A stretch of DNA of 64,000 bases from Larus michahellis. Taxonomy: Eukaryota; Chordata; Aves; Charadriiformes; Laridae. The translations under genes were made by a program, and so were the position numbers. The stretch is taken from the NCBI RefSeq assembly GCF_964199755.1, contig NC_133901.1:24461583-24525582 (forward strand), given 5' to 3'. Positions 12,060 to 27,000 of the stretch are shown in pieces. Under the pieces are notes generated by a model. It saw nothing but the letters and a program-made list of their open reading frames with translations, was not told the origin of the DNA and did not search any database. Position 1 is the first letter of the stretch; each line of letters opens with the position of its first letter.

Positions 12060-15000
12060 CTATCAAAACAACAGAAATGTTGAAGTTTAGAGGATTTCTC
12101 ATGAAGTTTTAAGCTTTCTTTTTGGCCTTAGCTTTTCCTTTAGTTAAAGAAATGCTGCTAACAAGGAAAAACCAAAAAGCTTTACATTCAGCACAGTTAA
12201 TAGCTATGCAATTGGCTAAAATACTGGAAGGTTGCATAAAAAAGATTATCAGATGGCCTTTTTTTCCTAACCAACTAGTAGAACTGCTCAAGCTGAAGAA
12301 AGCTTAAAGAAGAATAAATCCATCACAGTTTTGTCAATACACAGAAATGTTTGCAATGGGAAATTAAGTTACTAAATGCCACGAGGAAGAACTTGTTCCA
12401 GAATAATCCATAATTACATTTTTTTTAAGGCACAGGTAACCTCCAAGCAAAGTATGGTTGTTGAGGTGGTTTTTGGATAGGGTTTTTGTTGGTGGTGGTT
12501 TTCTGGTTTGTTGGCTGGTTTTTAATTTAAAATTACAATTAGACTGTGTGGACTAAACTTCTTTCATGAGAGCTTAAGCAGTAGTGCATTTGGACACCAA
12601 ACATTCTTTTGTATTTTTCAGGCTTTTTTCCACATGTAATTACCTATTTGTAGTCCATGCCCAGGCAGGAATTTAAAGTTAATCAGGAAAACTCTATCCT
12701 TATAATAAGGGCTTGGAAGCGATTCTATTCTTTTGAAACATAGATACAAAATAGCTAGTATGTTCAAAATGCAAAGCATGTTCATTTGACCTTTCAAATA
12801 TAATTATCAAAGAAGGCAGAATAAGAGACTTTTTCACAATCCGAAATCAACCATAACAGAAAACATCTAATTCCCTGCATGTAAACGGTATAAAATAGTG
12901 AGGTTACTCAAAGTACCACAAGTATATATCACTATCCTTGAATAAAAAATTATTTTATTTACCTTGATTTAGCACCAGAAGTGCCTCCTGCTACCTCTAA
13001 ATGTGAAACTGCTTGTGCTGAACTTGAAAGTAACCCTTGATTTATCCATGAAAATCCTGCAGACATATCTAGAAGAAAGCATAATTGCATTTGTCATAGT
13101 TACTTAAATTTTTTCTTCCTTTTACAATCTTAAACTTTGCATTTTCTTTGCAGTTGGGATTCCTTAGTTTAGAAGAGAAGGTGCCAGTACTTGAGGTAGA
13201 TGTATCCTGTTTAAATCAAGATGAAATTTTATATACACATGTATATATATATATACACACACACACATATATGTACACACACCAGTGTTTGTGGATGCAC
13301 TAAAGCCTTGCACACCCTCACACTCAGAACTGTGGTTATTTCTATGAAGCTTTTCCCTGTGTCTGATGAGAATTCAAACTGCAGGTGACCCTGGCTAGTA
13401 GCCATATCCAATCACAGGTACCTGAAATAGTTTTGGAGTCCTTCAGGGAAACTTATTGCTACAGACTGACCCTATCAAATGCCCCAATAGCTCTAAGTGC
13501 CTTTGCTGTTGCGCTTGGTGAAGGTATAAATGGAGCTGTACTTGTCAGGATTGGAGATACTGCAATGAAGCCACCAAGGCAGTACGTGTTTCAGTCGTGT
13601 GTGTTCTGATGGCCAAAGGCAGTTTCACCTTGGTGGTCTCATAGCTGGCTGTAATGCAGCCTCCTAACCCAGTCTGACACTGACTAGAGACAGCCATCAG
13701 CTGTGGACATGAACAACCATGTCAAAGGTCTTGTGCCAAGAGTATGAAAAGTGAGAGCCTGTTGTAAGCTGCATGTGTGATGTGTGAGTCAGGCTCCTCC
13801 CTAGGGATAGGAAATTTTAGGATTAAAATGGTCTTGCAATAATGCTGAATTCCTTGAGGTAGTAATTTGTTAAAAGCCTTCTGAGGGATGTGAATGGATT
13901 ACTTACAACCATCACAGTACTTGTTTTCAAATTGCCTAACAAGTAATGCCTGCCAGTTGTTTCCAGTTACATATGTTTCTGCCAAGAGAATCAGCAAAAA
14001 CGAGTCCATCGACCCAATTACACTTAGGGGATTTTTTTTTTTTGGGGTGGTGGTAATGTTTTTAATTTGTTTCTTAGATAAGGCATTTCTATTGAGCTAC
14101 ACAAATTCCATCTCAACACAAAGCTAAAATCAAAATAAAGTTATCAATCAGGACTGTCTAGTTTTTTTTCACAGTGCTGGCACGTGGTGCCAGCTGGATG
14201 TAACCAGGAGTTACAGTTCTTACTATTATTTTCTATGCCTAACCAAACCTCTCTCCTGTACAGCACAACAGCAGTAAAATGGGATTTTACTGATCATATT
14301 CTATCTAGAATTGTTCTATAATAGCAGATAAGAGGAATAACTAAATCTGTTTGTTACATACGCTTTCTCATTTGTCCTTCTGTGTTCTTGTTAAGCTTTG
14401 GCTCCTTCAGATTTGCCAGTCCCTAGCACAGGAACTGTTTAAAGCAGGTTGTCACAGCCACGTAAATTGTCTCACCATCACTGGGATTCCTTGATTTGTG
14501 CTGTGGGGACTTGTTAGCAGCAGGGTATTTAAATGATGTGCCACAAAGCAAGGCTAGCAAGGTTGATGTTCCTGCCAGCAGAGTCTTTGGAACATGACAG
14601 AAAACATTAATAAGTGGCAGCTTTAGGGTGATCTGTGAGGATGGAATAGATGAGAATAGCTGAATATGGACATAGCTGGATGGCTTTCATTAAGACAGCC
14701 CTAAATGCAGGTTCGTTTGTACAGAGAACGTGTTCCGACAGTCTCCTCCTGTCTTTGCAGGAGGCGGCCGAACCATTTGGAATGACTGCATTGTATTTAG
14801 ATTAATAAAGTGGATTAGAGATGTATCACACTGTTGTTCCTGGTCTTTTGAAGGGGTGTACTTGTGTGTACATGCTTAATATTCCAGAAGAATAACAAGT
14901 CACTGCTGGTAATGTTGCGTTTTGCTAACAGTTTGGGATAATAGCTAGTTAGCTTTCCTTTTTGAAGAGCAATGTGAAGACTGGTTTTACTCAATAAATA

Positions 15001-18000
15001 GTGTAATGACAGAGGGTTTTTTTGCAAGTGTAAAGAAACCCTATTCTCTGAAGATACATTAATGCAGGTTTAAAATGAAACAGAAATTGTAGTTTGCTTC
15101 TCGATACATGGGAACAATTAAGTAAATTGAAGACTGCAACGCTATTAAAAGATGTGGGTTCTGCTCCTTTCTCCTTTTTTACATTGGCAGTAAATTATGT
15201 GGTAAATAATTTTTAGTTGAATGAACCTGCAAGGAACAAGTCGAGATGTCTTTCAGACTCTCTTTTTGGCACCAGAGCAGCCTTATGAAGACTTGGTGTA
15301 TAATTTCAAAATTGACCAAAATTAAAATCTTAGTTTTAAAACCCACAGAACAAGGGGACCGGGAAAATACAAACACGTGTTGATAAACAAGCACATTTGA
15401 TGTATCTTGAAAAGTTAAGCCATTTAAAATGTACTAATTTTAGTGAATGTAACTGAATTCTAATTTATATTCAGCAATGTTTTGACATCACAAATTTTAA
15501 GAAACTGTTTCATTCTTAATTCTCTCACCTAATAAGATGAAGTATACAAAACCACATGTTCAGCTTCCTGACGACTTAACTATATTTTTTCTAAGCAAAA
15601 CCAAATAGCATTTTTAATATAAAGCTTGCATTTAAAAGATCCTGACATGAAGACTGAACGTTGCCAACAGAAGGGCATCAACTTTAGGAAAGTTTAAAAA
15701 AAAAAATTAAGCCAAATGTTTGAAGTTTCTAACCTCCCTGTGTGAAAAACACAGTTTTACACTACCGTAAATTTAAACAAGACCAAAGCCTGGTTAGTAG
15801 AGAAGTCAGGGCAATAGCTTTGTTCCCCCTTTCCTCAAAAATGAAGGTCTGTATACAGTAATTCGTTGGGTAATACTTCCTTTACAGATTAAGTCCCTCC
15901 AGAAACTTGAGAAAATGCTGGGCTAAATTTAAGCTTTGGGGAGAGCAAGAAGAATGCAGCCTGACAATAACTAAAGGAAATGATTATAAATTTTAGCAGC
16001 TCTAGTCAAATGATGCAACAGTGAAGGAGATCTAGGTTCGAGTCTGTCTAAGTGTGACTCATTCAAACAGTATGACTAGCGGGGGTAAAAGCCTCTGCAT
16101 AGGACGCTCTTGGTTTATGTAGAGAAGCTCAGTTCTCAGATGTCACCTGCTGGCCATGTGTTTTATCTAATTATCGCTGTTTTACGTGTTAAGTAAGTGT
16201 GAAAATGACTGGACAGAGGAGAGCCTACCATCCATCTATTGTAAGTACACTCAGCATGTCTACATGGACAGAGATGTGGAGAATTCTTAGCAGAGCTCAC
16301 CTACCTCAAGCGAAGTAAAGAGCGAATGCAGCTGGGTCACATATGGATTAACACTCAACCAGTTCAAGATGCTCTTTTTCTTTCCTTTTTCTCCTCGCCT
16401 TGGGAAGAGCTGCTTTCTTCCAGTTTGCTCCTCCACATATCCACAGTTATTCAAAATTAATACTAACCCCTGAAAACCTGTTCTTGGGTGTCAATTTAGT
16501 TATTTAAGAAATATTTTTTTCATAATGCAGCTCACTCAGAAGTGAATTTACGTTTACAGGACAACTATGATAAACTTTCCAAAATTAACTCTAAAACAAC
16601 TTGTTTAGGTACCAACCCTACTAGCTCCTACTTAACTTCAAATGTTACATAGTTATGTAGGTTATTATCATTAAATTTGCTTCAGTTGACTAATGTTATG
16701 AATTTGGTCAGAAACAATATTTAAAAGTCTCATCTAACTTACCTGTGATGTAGCCTTCTAAAGCTTTTGGCACCAGTGATTTTGCCGTTCTTAGGTCCTC
16801 ATCTGAGCATTTGCCTGCCTCAAGCCCAAAGGACATTCCCATTCTCTTCAGCACCTCACTGTCATCATGAATCTCAAAAGTGTTATCAAAATTGAAGAGG
16901 TATTCAAATCTGCATGTAAAAAGTCAAAGTGAGATGGTTTTGAAAAGAGCACAGCTATGGTTTTTTTGCTTATTTTTTCCTCTTTTTTGGTATGCACTGA
17001 GGTAAGCATCTAGATTCCTCATTATCTGTAAAGGGTCCTTAAGGAAAAAAAAAAGTGCAGCAAATGCTTTTTCTCTTCTGCTTGTGTGACTGGCATGTCT
17101 ACAGGGTTTAAAATGGCACTTTCTCAATTAAAGTAACTTCACCACTGCATGAAGAAAGTCTAAAATTTTCTACCTCATTAAACAGATTCAAAGGGGAAGA
17201 GGGAGGCCTTACGAAACATGAACCTTCACTTGTACTAAATCCAGTACTTTTAAAGGTCACCTGCAGCCCTGTCACCAAAATAACTATTTTGTTTTTGCTT
17301 CTTTTACATTTCATTTCTGTTCTAATGTGCAACACTCCTCCTGTGAACTGACCTATTTACCTGGGTATAACTGTGCTTTTTGGATGCATTTGGATGCTGC
17401 TGGCAAAGCAGTCTGTCCAGAGTCCTGTAGTTCACAACCTACCTTTTCTGATGCAGGACTCTCAAAATGTTTTTCATTGCAAATACAAATGGAAATAGTG
17501 ATATAAACTTAATAGAGCTTTAAGAAAAGCAGGGGCAGCTAGACTGGCCTTATGCTGTGATCACAGGCTATGAAAAGCCTGGACAGCACTGGTCCAGGGA
17601 TTACAATATAAGGCCTTGCTACTCATGCGGTATTACTTGTAAAACCTATTGTTCATGCAGCTATATTTACTTAAGCATAACCACATTAAAAGGGAAAATA
17701 AGATGTGTCACTGTGCCTTTAATTGGTACAATTACATTCCTGCCACCTAGACTGGGGCAGCTGAAGTCAGGTAACTATGTTTACGCAAACGGAATGGGAG
17801 ACCAGTGTCATACTAAGTTACTATCAGCAAGCTGTGTAGTTAACTAATAGCCGAATTCAGCTGCTATGGTACAGGATTAAAGGCTGTATTTATTGATAGC
17901 TCTGCATTTCTCCTCCCATGTGTTGTGGTCACACGCTGGATGCTAGAAAGGAGCGTAACTCCTCTTTTCCCCCCCGCAAGTTTCCAAACAAAGAAACTTA

Positions 18001-21000
18001 CAGTCATATTTCTACAGTATAGTTTCTAGCAACCTGCAGCCTCTGACATAGGAAGTCCCTACACTTGTACCTTTGCCGTTAATAGCTATTTCAGGCATTT
18101 CTTTCAGGGATTGGACATGACCCCTTTTTGAACCTACATAAACTTTTGGCATGAACAACATCAAATGCTATGATTTGCATAGAGTAACCGTTACAAACCC
18201 ACTTGTATTTTTTTGTCTAAAACCTGTCACATGGTATCTTCTCTTAATGTCTCTTAATTTTAACTTCAGTAAGCAACTGTGTACAGCTGTTCTCTATGCA
18301 CACTCCCCATGTCATCCACGATTTTACAGACACCTGTGAATCCACTGTCCTCTCCTTTTTAGGCCGAAGAATCTATCTGTTCCTTCTGTGAAAGCCTTTT
18401 TATAGCTTCAGGCATTCTCTGTGCCCTCCTCTGTCTCTCTCCTGGTAATGCTATACTCTTTCCAAGAACAAGACAGCATGCAGTATTCCAGATACAAAAG
18501 CACTATACATACCTTGTTTTACATTGTATTTCTTACTGTTTTTCCTAATAACTCCTAGCATTATTTTGGCCGTTATTGAGAAATCAACTTTTGTTCTCAG
18601 AGTCATCTACTAGGCTGCCATCTTATTACTCAGTGCCAAAAGCTAGGTCCAGAGGCCAGTATTGTGTATGCAAAGTTTGGGTACGGCTTCTGTCCCTTCC
18701 CATGGTAAGTGCAAATTTGATCAACAATGAATTTAATCTGGATTTTCTGCTCTTGCAGGCAATTCTTTCGCCAAGGGTACAAGAGCCTACTTCCTACGCA
18801 TTTTCTCTAACATAGCACTGTATCTCCAAACACCCGCATTTCCTATTAGATGTTCTAATTTTCCAAGTTTCTGCTACATCTGTTGTGTCTGAATGCTTGT
18901 TTAAAACGAGGTATTCTGGTTCCTTTTTTTTTCTTTTTCCTAAGACATATAGCATTTACATAGAAGCACCATATACTCTAAATAAATTTTTCCTGTTCAG
19001 GTACCTCATCTTTTCAACATATTTTTTAACTTCTTTTTTATCTAGAGTCTCTGCTTTTCCTTACTCCGGCTTCAGAAATGTCATTCCCAGTACGCTGCTT
19101 GGCACCCATCTGCCTTCTCAAATACTAACCAAAACTTGCCCAATAACCTCTTTGTTTTACATGTGAGAAACTTTATTCTGTTTTGGCTAGATAAAGCCTG
19201 TTCTTGCAAAGGAAAAAACTTAGAAGCCACAAACCTATGTTCCTCATGATGCTAAATCCCCCTTAAATGTACCATTTTTCCAAGCAATTCTTTTCTTTTT
19301 GGAAGATCCTCTGTAAATACAATTTTGATAGCTAATGCTGTGAGCTTATCTGTTCACTGGACCTTCTAAAATCACCTGCTCTTGCATCATGAATACAGAA
19401 CAACCAATGTTTTATATAAATGTTATTTGTGAGAAGAAAGGAAAACGACAGTCCATTACAACAGTGGGTTATTAACTGAGGCTGAAACCAAGTGAAGGAC
19501 AGGCACTCAAGTTGACCAGTAATGGGGTTAGGCAGCACAAACACTCTCCAATAAACTACAGAATTTGAATTCTTCAAACTGAGTGACCACTTTTGCCAAC
19601 TGCCTTATTGAGCAGATCAATGTAACAGTGCTTTAAACACTAGCAGTTTCTGGCACTGTTTGTCTACATACTGCTGCTGCGACTAATCAGTTGCACAAAT
19701 AACCACAGTGGAAAGCTTGCTTAATTTGGGATCTACACTTAATGATCTCCAGATGACAGTAATATTGAAGCTGGGTTTTATAAACTGAAATATCAACAAC
19801 TTAAATAATTTTGGTGTGCTTATTTTTAGTAGTAGTGTTTTCTTACAGTTTGAGATTGCAGAAGTGTGTTGCACTTCACTAGATCCCAAATGCCAGTTTA
19901 TTCTCTCGCTTCAAAGCAACTGTTCTGAAGTTTCAGTATGGAATTGTTAACTTTTTAACAACTTCAAAAGTAAATATAGAACATTGTTTAGAAGTGCTGT
20001 AAGAACTGTAGAGTATGCCTACAAAATAAGGGTATGGTTAAGCTAAATCAATATTGATCCTAAAATTCCCAACTTGCTGAACCACAGTGCTGATGGGAGT
20101 ATTCCAAAAGTTTTGTCACAGAATGTACTGGACTTCAGTCCAATTTTCTACAAAAGTTCAACTTTTAATAGTATTGCTTTTTTGCATGTTGGTGCTTAGG
20201 TCACTAAAGACCTTGTCTATTTTTGTTGTATGTTAAATTGACTTGAATCCATATGGGATTTGTTATCACAGAGATTTGAGAGCTGTAATCTACAGTATTA
20301 AGGCAAAGCCAGCTATTTTCAGCTAATAAACGAGTTGTGATCTGATTAACAGTTAACATAATAGCACCTCATACTTTCAGCCATATTTTCACAGGATGAA
20401 GAGCATGAGCACCCAAAAAGTACATAAATGGAGATTTTCAGATTACTATGAGTGCAACTCTAGCAGTTTGCTTACAAAGACAGTATTTCAGATTTCTGTA
20501 AAATTTCCTTCCTTTTTTTCCTTCAAAGAGCTAGATGCAACCTTTTTGCTATTAAAAGACACTTTCAAAGTTGTTATCACCTCCAAAATGTTACTTCTGT
20601 GTTACATGGTTCACCTTGTGTTTCTGGCTAAATACATTTATGGCGTATTAGGAATAAGAATTCAGAAGCACTACCACGTGGCTTCATTAAAAGCTAGCAC
20701 TGTCCTAGTATATAATTTCATTCAGTTATTTCTTCTGTGCGGTGAGTCCCCTTTGAAACATCAGTCTGAAGTGCCTTTTGTAACAGTGAAAGTTGGCCCG
20801 TTTTATCTAGTGATTGTAAAGCAGTGTTGATAAACTTATTGCTGTTACTACTGTGGTTGCATTAAATATTAAAAAACTAAACAATACACACCCCTGATGT
20901 GACAGCAGCATATTTAAATTTAAATACATAATTTCTTTTAGTAATCTAGAAAAATTTATCTAACTTGTTCAAAGAAAAATTCCAGTCCACAAAGAACATA

Positions 21001-24000
21001 AAATTCTAAAAATCGATTCCATAACACTCACTTATCACTTGATATGCTGCAGTCTATAACTGTTCTTTTGCTTGTGTTGACTATTAAGAAAGGCAGCTGT
21101 ATTGTTGAGTTCAAAGCTGGAGGGCCTTGATTTCGTTGTTCATTTTGCTGATTTCTTTGTACCAAGTTTTTGAATGCTATTTGCTGTAGAAAGAAAGAGA
21201 GAAAGAAAAGAAAAGAAAAAGAAAGAAAAAATGATCACTGACAATAAAAGAGAAGACATCAGTGTTTCCAGGGAGTGGCACTTCATAGCTTTTATTTACC
21301 AACTCTCAATACCTCCAGTAATTTTCTGTCAAAAAGTTGTGGCCTGACTTTGTGTTTGCACTAGCGACGCTCACCAGGAACAGAAGTTAAACACAAATTT
21401 TTCACACATATCCTAATGGCTATGCACCCCTCACAATCCCTGGAGAAGAAACAAGAACGGAGCAATAAAGCTTGGTGGAGAATGATTCCCCATTCCTTTG
21501 GAAAACACATTGGAGCCACAGGCCTTCTCTAGTATTTTATATACATAATTACCTCAGACTAGGAGCTAGTTACACTGAAACAAAAGTTAACAGTATTCCC
21601 CCACTTCCCATGATCCATAGTCTCTTCCCCTTCTCATCCCGCACCCTCTTTTCCTCTCTCCAAAGAGTGAGTTTTGAAACTCTCCTCTGCAAGTTTTTAA
21701 ACAGGTGCCGTTCAACACACCACTCGCTCTCTACTGAATTCTTCTGACTGCATATGTATGAAACGTGTGGTTTTAGGAAAAGTAATTTGAGGGATTGGAG
21801 GTCAGTGTTCTTATGTACTTTGACTCACTACTTATTCCACTTATGGGGACGATGGACAGACAGAATCACAAAGGACTGGCAAACCAGTTGACGATTAACA
21901 TAATCAAGGAAATAATGACAGTTGTTGATAGTAAGGGAGTGCAACTCTGTCATTTTCAGGCTAATAGTTAAGAGGGCCTGGGCTGCCTTATTTTCGCCAG
22001 GATAATTTCATGTTACTCTTGTAGAAGCTGCCGATTTATTAGGTCAGACAGAATAAGAATTGTGCCCTAAGTAGTAAAACAGGTTTTGCTAACAAAAAAA
22101 GGAGAAGCATCAGATATTTAAAAGTGTCAGTGCATATCTAATTATATGAAAATTGTATCAATATAGTTACACCAGAAAAAAAAAGCCTTACTGCCTGTAA
22201 CCTCTTAAAACGGTTTGATCACATTTAAATTACTCAAAGTCTGCACAGACCAAGACACTTAATAAGAATATGTAGCTGTGTTTATAAAATGTTACTTTAT
22301 AAGCAAAGATGCATTTGAAATATATTTCTGCAATCAAAGCCAAAACTCGAGTCATCTCAAAGGTGCATGTCAGAATGTAAAAGAGCTGGATTTGCCAGCC
22401 TTCCATTCTTAGGATCCAAAAATGTCTGTCCTCCCCAAAACAACTCCGTACGTATTTATACAAGTTCAGCTGTAAATTTCATACTTTAGAATCAAAAAGA
22501 AATTTTCCAGTAGGAACTACTCAGAGAAGGTAACTGGGGTGACTTGGAGTCAACGAAGGGGACTCGTGAGTTGTTCCCATTCCCGCTAATAATGACAAAG
22601 CTTCAGCAGAACCCTCGCAAAAGCTTGTGGCACCCAGACGCAGCATGCTGTTTTACAAGAGGCAGAAGTGAACCAGAAAGTGAGGGTAAAGAGGTGTCCC
22701 CGCCCCAAATCCAGAAAGGTCCCAAGCATGAAACTTTTCTCCCTAGTATATCATAACTGCTAAGTACATCTAGAAAGAACTTCAGACATTCTAACATGTC
22801 AGATTTGCACTTGATAATTTAATTTATAGAAAAAATAATTAAATATACCTGCAGCAGCAGTTCCTGTAGTTGCGCTCGCTTCTGTTTTATCCTTTCAATC
22901 CGCTTCTGTTTTTCTATCTTAAAATATAAATGTAAATGCATCAAGATAATTAGTTACCTTGTTTGTTACACTGTGCCAAACTGTTAGAGCTAAATCGTGT
23001 GCTAGCACTGTTACAAAAATCCGTACTTTCTTTGTAAAGGGTGGTGAATTACACGGCATGTTAAGTAAATGGCACAAGTCATTTTGGCCCTACCCCTTTG
23101 ACATGTATTTTCTTCTTTTTCAAACAGACTAATCACAGCCACATGAGTTTCTCCATAAAACAGCTCTGAAAAGCTGTAATTTCTTTCTTTGTCAACAATT
23201 TAACTTCAGTAAAGAATCACTTATTACAAGAGGCTGCATTATTTCCCCACCCATTCCTCCTCTTTTATATTGTGCACTGAGAGCCGATTAGCACCAAATT
23301 AAACACTTGCTTGAAGGGCTGCTTCGAGTTGGTGCTTGTTTTTCCCTCAGCCTTCCACTCTTTTGGAATTGTGATGTCCCTTCTGCTGTTCCAGCTGCAA
23401 GCTACTGGACATAAATGTGTGGACACTGGGCTCAGGATCATCACCTCCCTCTTTCCAGTGACCTCCACTTTTTGTTTGGACTACTCATTTAAGCCTTGAT
23501 TAAACTAACAAGATTTCAGCAACAAAAAGGGGGTAGAAGTAACATTTTCTACACGAACACAGAATCCGTTTCTTGTAACGGTTTTGTTAATGCCAGTTTA
23601 TAGGGCAAAGCTGTCTTCAACCTGGGTGTGCAGTGTTTGGGACAGCAACGGTACTGGATGCCGAATGACACTGCAGATATAACCAGCAGTATTTTAAATA
23701 GTGTTCTGAGACAACACTAAAGAATTGGACAGTAGTCATCATGTTTAGAAGGTGCTTTTCCTCATCATCTTGTTGGCGCCAGCACCGTATGACTGCTCCC
23801 AAAATTATTAAACTCTTAAATTACCTTTTAATTCAACCACTGAAACTTAATGATGCAGTCTTTTAAAACTTAGCTGGCCTAACCCCTCCTGTTTTATTTA
23901 CAGTGTTGCTTTGTGGCGGTGTGTCCCCCCTGCCCACTTTAATGTTTAAAATGCTTCCTTCAGAGCACAGTAAATGACTTTCTTTGCTGGGACAAATATA

Positions 24001-27000
24001 TAACTCTTAAAACAGATATAATTTAGACACGGTTTCCATGTAACAAGCTTTTTTGTACTCATTTCTCATTTTTGTACTGGTAATCTTATTATGGTATTAC
24101 ACTGTAAGAAGAGTTGGCACTTTATACAGCGGTAAAAGCAAAATTAATTCTGATTTTCATACCATGAAAATGCAGCTTTATTTTCTAGTCTTTTCTCTAT
24201 GTCATAGGAAGCAACATTTTAAGAAAATATGCCTGGCTTCCATTCTGTGTGTATGTAATTAGAGCCTGAAACAATGAATAGCATATGATCACTGTAGACG
24301 ACACAATGGAATTCAAGTTCTGTATTTGTTAAATAACCTACACTGAAGATAATGCATTCACATGAATGCATGTAAAATGTAGATTTATCCTTTTTTAAAA
24401 AAAAAAAAAAAGAATCCTGGAGTATAATGGTTGAGCATATACATACTCCTTGGGCGGATGTATTTTCCAAGTTGCTGTAATGGACAAGGACAGTAAAAGC
24501 TTTTTTCTTACCACATCTAGAAAGACGATGTAAATGAACCTGCACAAAAAAAATTGTTCTCTACCAGAGAGGCAGCCCACCCACCTTTTAGGGTATTTAA
24601 TGTCCCAAGTATCACAAATATAATACATATTAAGGCGTATTTACAGACAGTCATTACAACATGCTGCAGTAAATACAGTAACTTGTGCTTTTTATTTAAA
24701 GAGCATTTGGCCTGAAGGATAAGCAACATTTGTGCAGATAAATTCTGGCATCCCTGCAAAAACATGGTAACTCTTAGGCTGCTGGAAAAATAATGGAAAT
24801 AACCAATGAGTAGAACTTCATTTTTTCCCTTGCCAGTTCATCACTACTATTTAACATCCTAGCGGGAATTATTTTTCAATTAATTTCCTTTGAATGGCAT
24901 TTCCAAATACAGACATTAATAGAAAATTGGTCTCCTTTCAAATGTATCACGTTTTTGTCTGGTTAATTCAGGCTACTGCGGACTTTAGTCTTAAAAGTAA
25001 TCCCCGATTTAATCAATGTCCATTTTGGTAAGGTAAACAGTTTTTTTTTAAACTTCATGTAATATATACTAATGTAACGTATACTAAGTAAAACTGAACT
25101 AAGCATAAACAAACATATCCTTTCAGTTTATTCAAATATCAAAAGTTGTATTTTCATAGTGTGCAAGAATCAAAACCAATCAGGTTCAAATTAAGAAAAA
25201 ACCCCTCATCTAAAGTAGAGCAGCTCCACTCTCACAACCTGTGAACTGCGCAGAATTTCCCATCTACCCCACTTTACCTCTAGATTCTGACATTCCTGAG
25301 CTGAGTTTGTAGGAAGGCCGATCCATCTGATTTCCTTCTTCTCTTTTGAAATTATGTTCATTGCCATCAGGACATTAAGGGCATCGTAAACTCTCCGTCT
25401 AATATTTTTCTGATCATAAGCCTGCTAAGAAAACAATGGAGCATTAATTACAACAAAAGAATTTGAAAAGAAAAAAAAAGACTGAACACATCCTTCATAG
25501 ATATGTAGGCGATAAAAAGCCAAAATGGCAGTTCAGGTCAGAATGGTATTAAAAGAGGGTGCCTTCATCCATGCTACTACCTGGGTACCACGTAGTGGTA
25601 TTTCCTTTGGTTGCAAAGGGAAGCTTCAGACCTGCTTGAAGCCTCTGCAGTAAATTCCCATCATGGCAAGTGTGTTACAGGTGAAAAGCCTGACAAGACC
25701 ACATGTGGTGGGTACAAGGGTAACCTTTTTTTAAAGATATCTTTTGGCAGACTTCTCTATTTTGTTTATAACTTTGACAGAGTTCAATTCTTCATTTTAA
25801 TTCTAGATTTTTAAATTTCAGAGGGTAAGTCTTCATATTTGGGAAGTAGTAAAGTAAGTGAAGGAGAGTATGGAGCGTGGCACGACAGTGCAGAAACAGA
25901 AGGGACAGAATTCTGTGATAAACCAGACAATTTTGTAATGGTACAACAAATTTCGACACATATTTGCTTACCGAATCTGTAGCTAGGTGGCTGTTCGAAT
26001 TTGTGAATTCTGATACCAGCTCATCAGCGACTTCATTGTATGAAGTTGTTCCTTTACGTTGAACTTTTTCACATACTTTCATTGAAAAATGCCTCAGACC
26101 CTTCCCATTTTTATCTCCTTTTTTGCTTCTCTTACTAGAAGGAGAAAAGTAATTATTTTAACACACTGAATGTTAATAAGATACTTTGTTACACAGCAAA
26201 AGGTCTACCTATTGCAACAGGAATCAGGACTCATGTCATTATATACTACCTAAATGAAAAATAAAACTGTTCTGCTTTTTAGAATCAGTTTCTTGTTTCT
26301 TACAAGTTGGCAAAAAAGTACACTGGAACCCTTTCCCCTCCTTTGGCGATTCCTACACTGACAGTATGTGAACACATGCTACTGGGCAGATGCTTGAAAA
26401 ACTGGATTTGTAATTCACCTACAGGGAGTTTCACAAAAGAGCAACCAAAAAAAGGGAGAAAATCTCACAGGCTGTTTATGTGCCTGGAAGCCAGATTTAC
26501 AGGGAACTCTCATGTTTCTGCTTAAAATAGAAAGGCAGAGACACCCCTATTTACAATACAGCAGAAGATACCTTAGTTCTCCTCACAACCAAGTTTAATG
26601 TCTGTGACTGAGACACAAGAATCTCTTTTGTGAAGAGTAAGTACATATTCATTGGGTTTTATGGTGCCAAATTACTAACTGGCAACTGCCAGGATTATTT
26701 TCCATTCACTTTCTTCCTCCAGAAATGCAAGAGCTTAGATAATGGTAATGGAAAAACCAGAAGCAATTGGTTTTATCACACAAGCTAGATTTGGATGCAT
26801 AGTTCAACAGAAGCCTTTAAAAAGCTCAGCTGTGTTGGCTTTGGGTTTGTTGTTGGTTTTTTTGTTGTTTTTTTGTTTGTTTTTTTTAATTACCATTTTA
26901 CAAGTTGTTTTTATAATATGTTTCAGGGAGATCTATTATTTAACAGAAACAGGCCTAGTTCTGTCAACAGTAACAAGCTAAGGAAAACATTACAATACAA

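Noticed and set aside
16140..16153. CTCF-like match in intron 10
   Set aside because: Two differences from the consensus, including a core G, and no CpG context.
20396..20830. 144-codon plus frame in intron 9
   Set aside because: No recognisable domain, no splice signals and antisense to the gene; within chance expectation.
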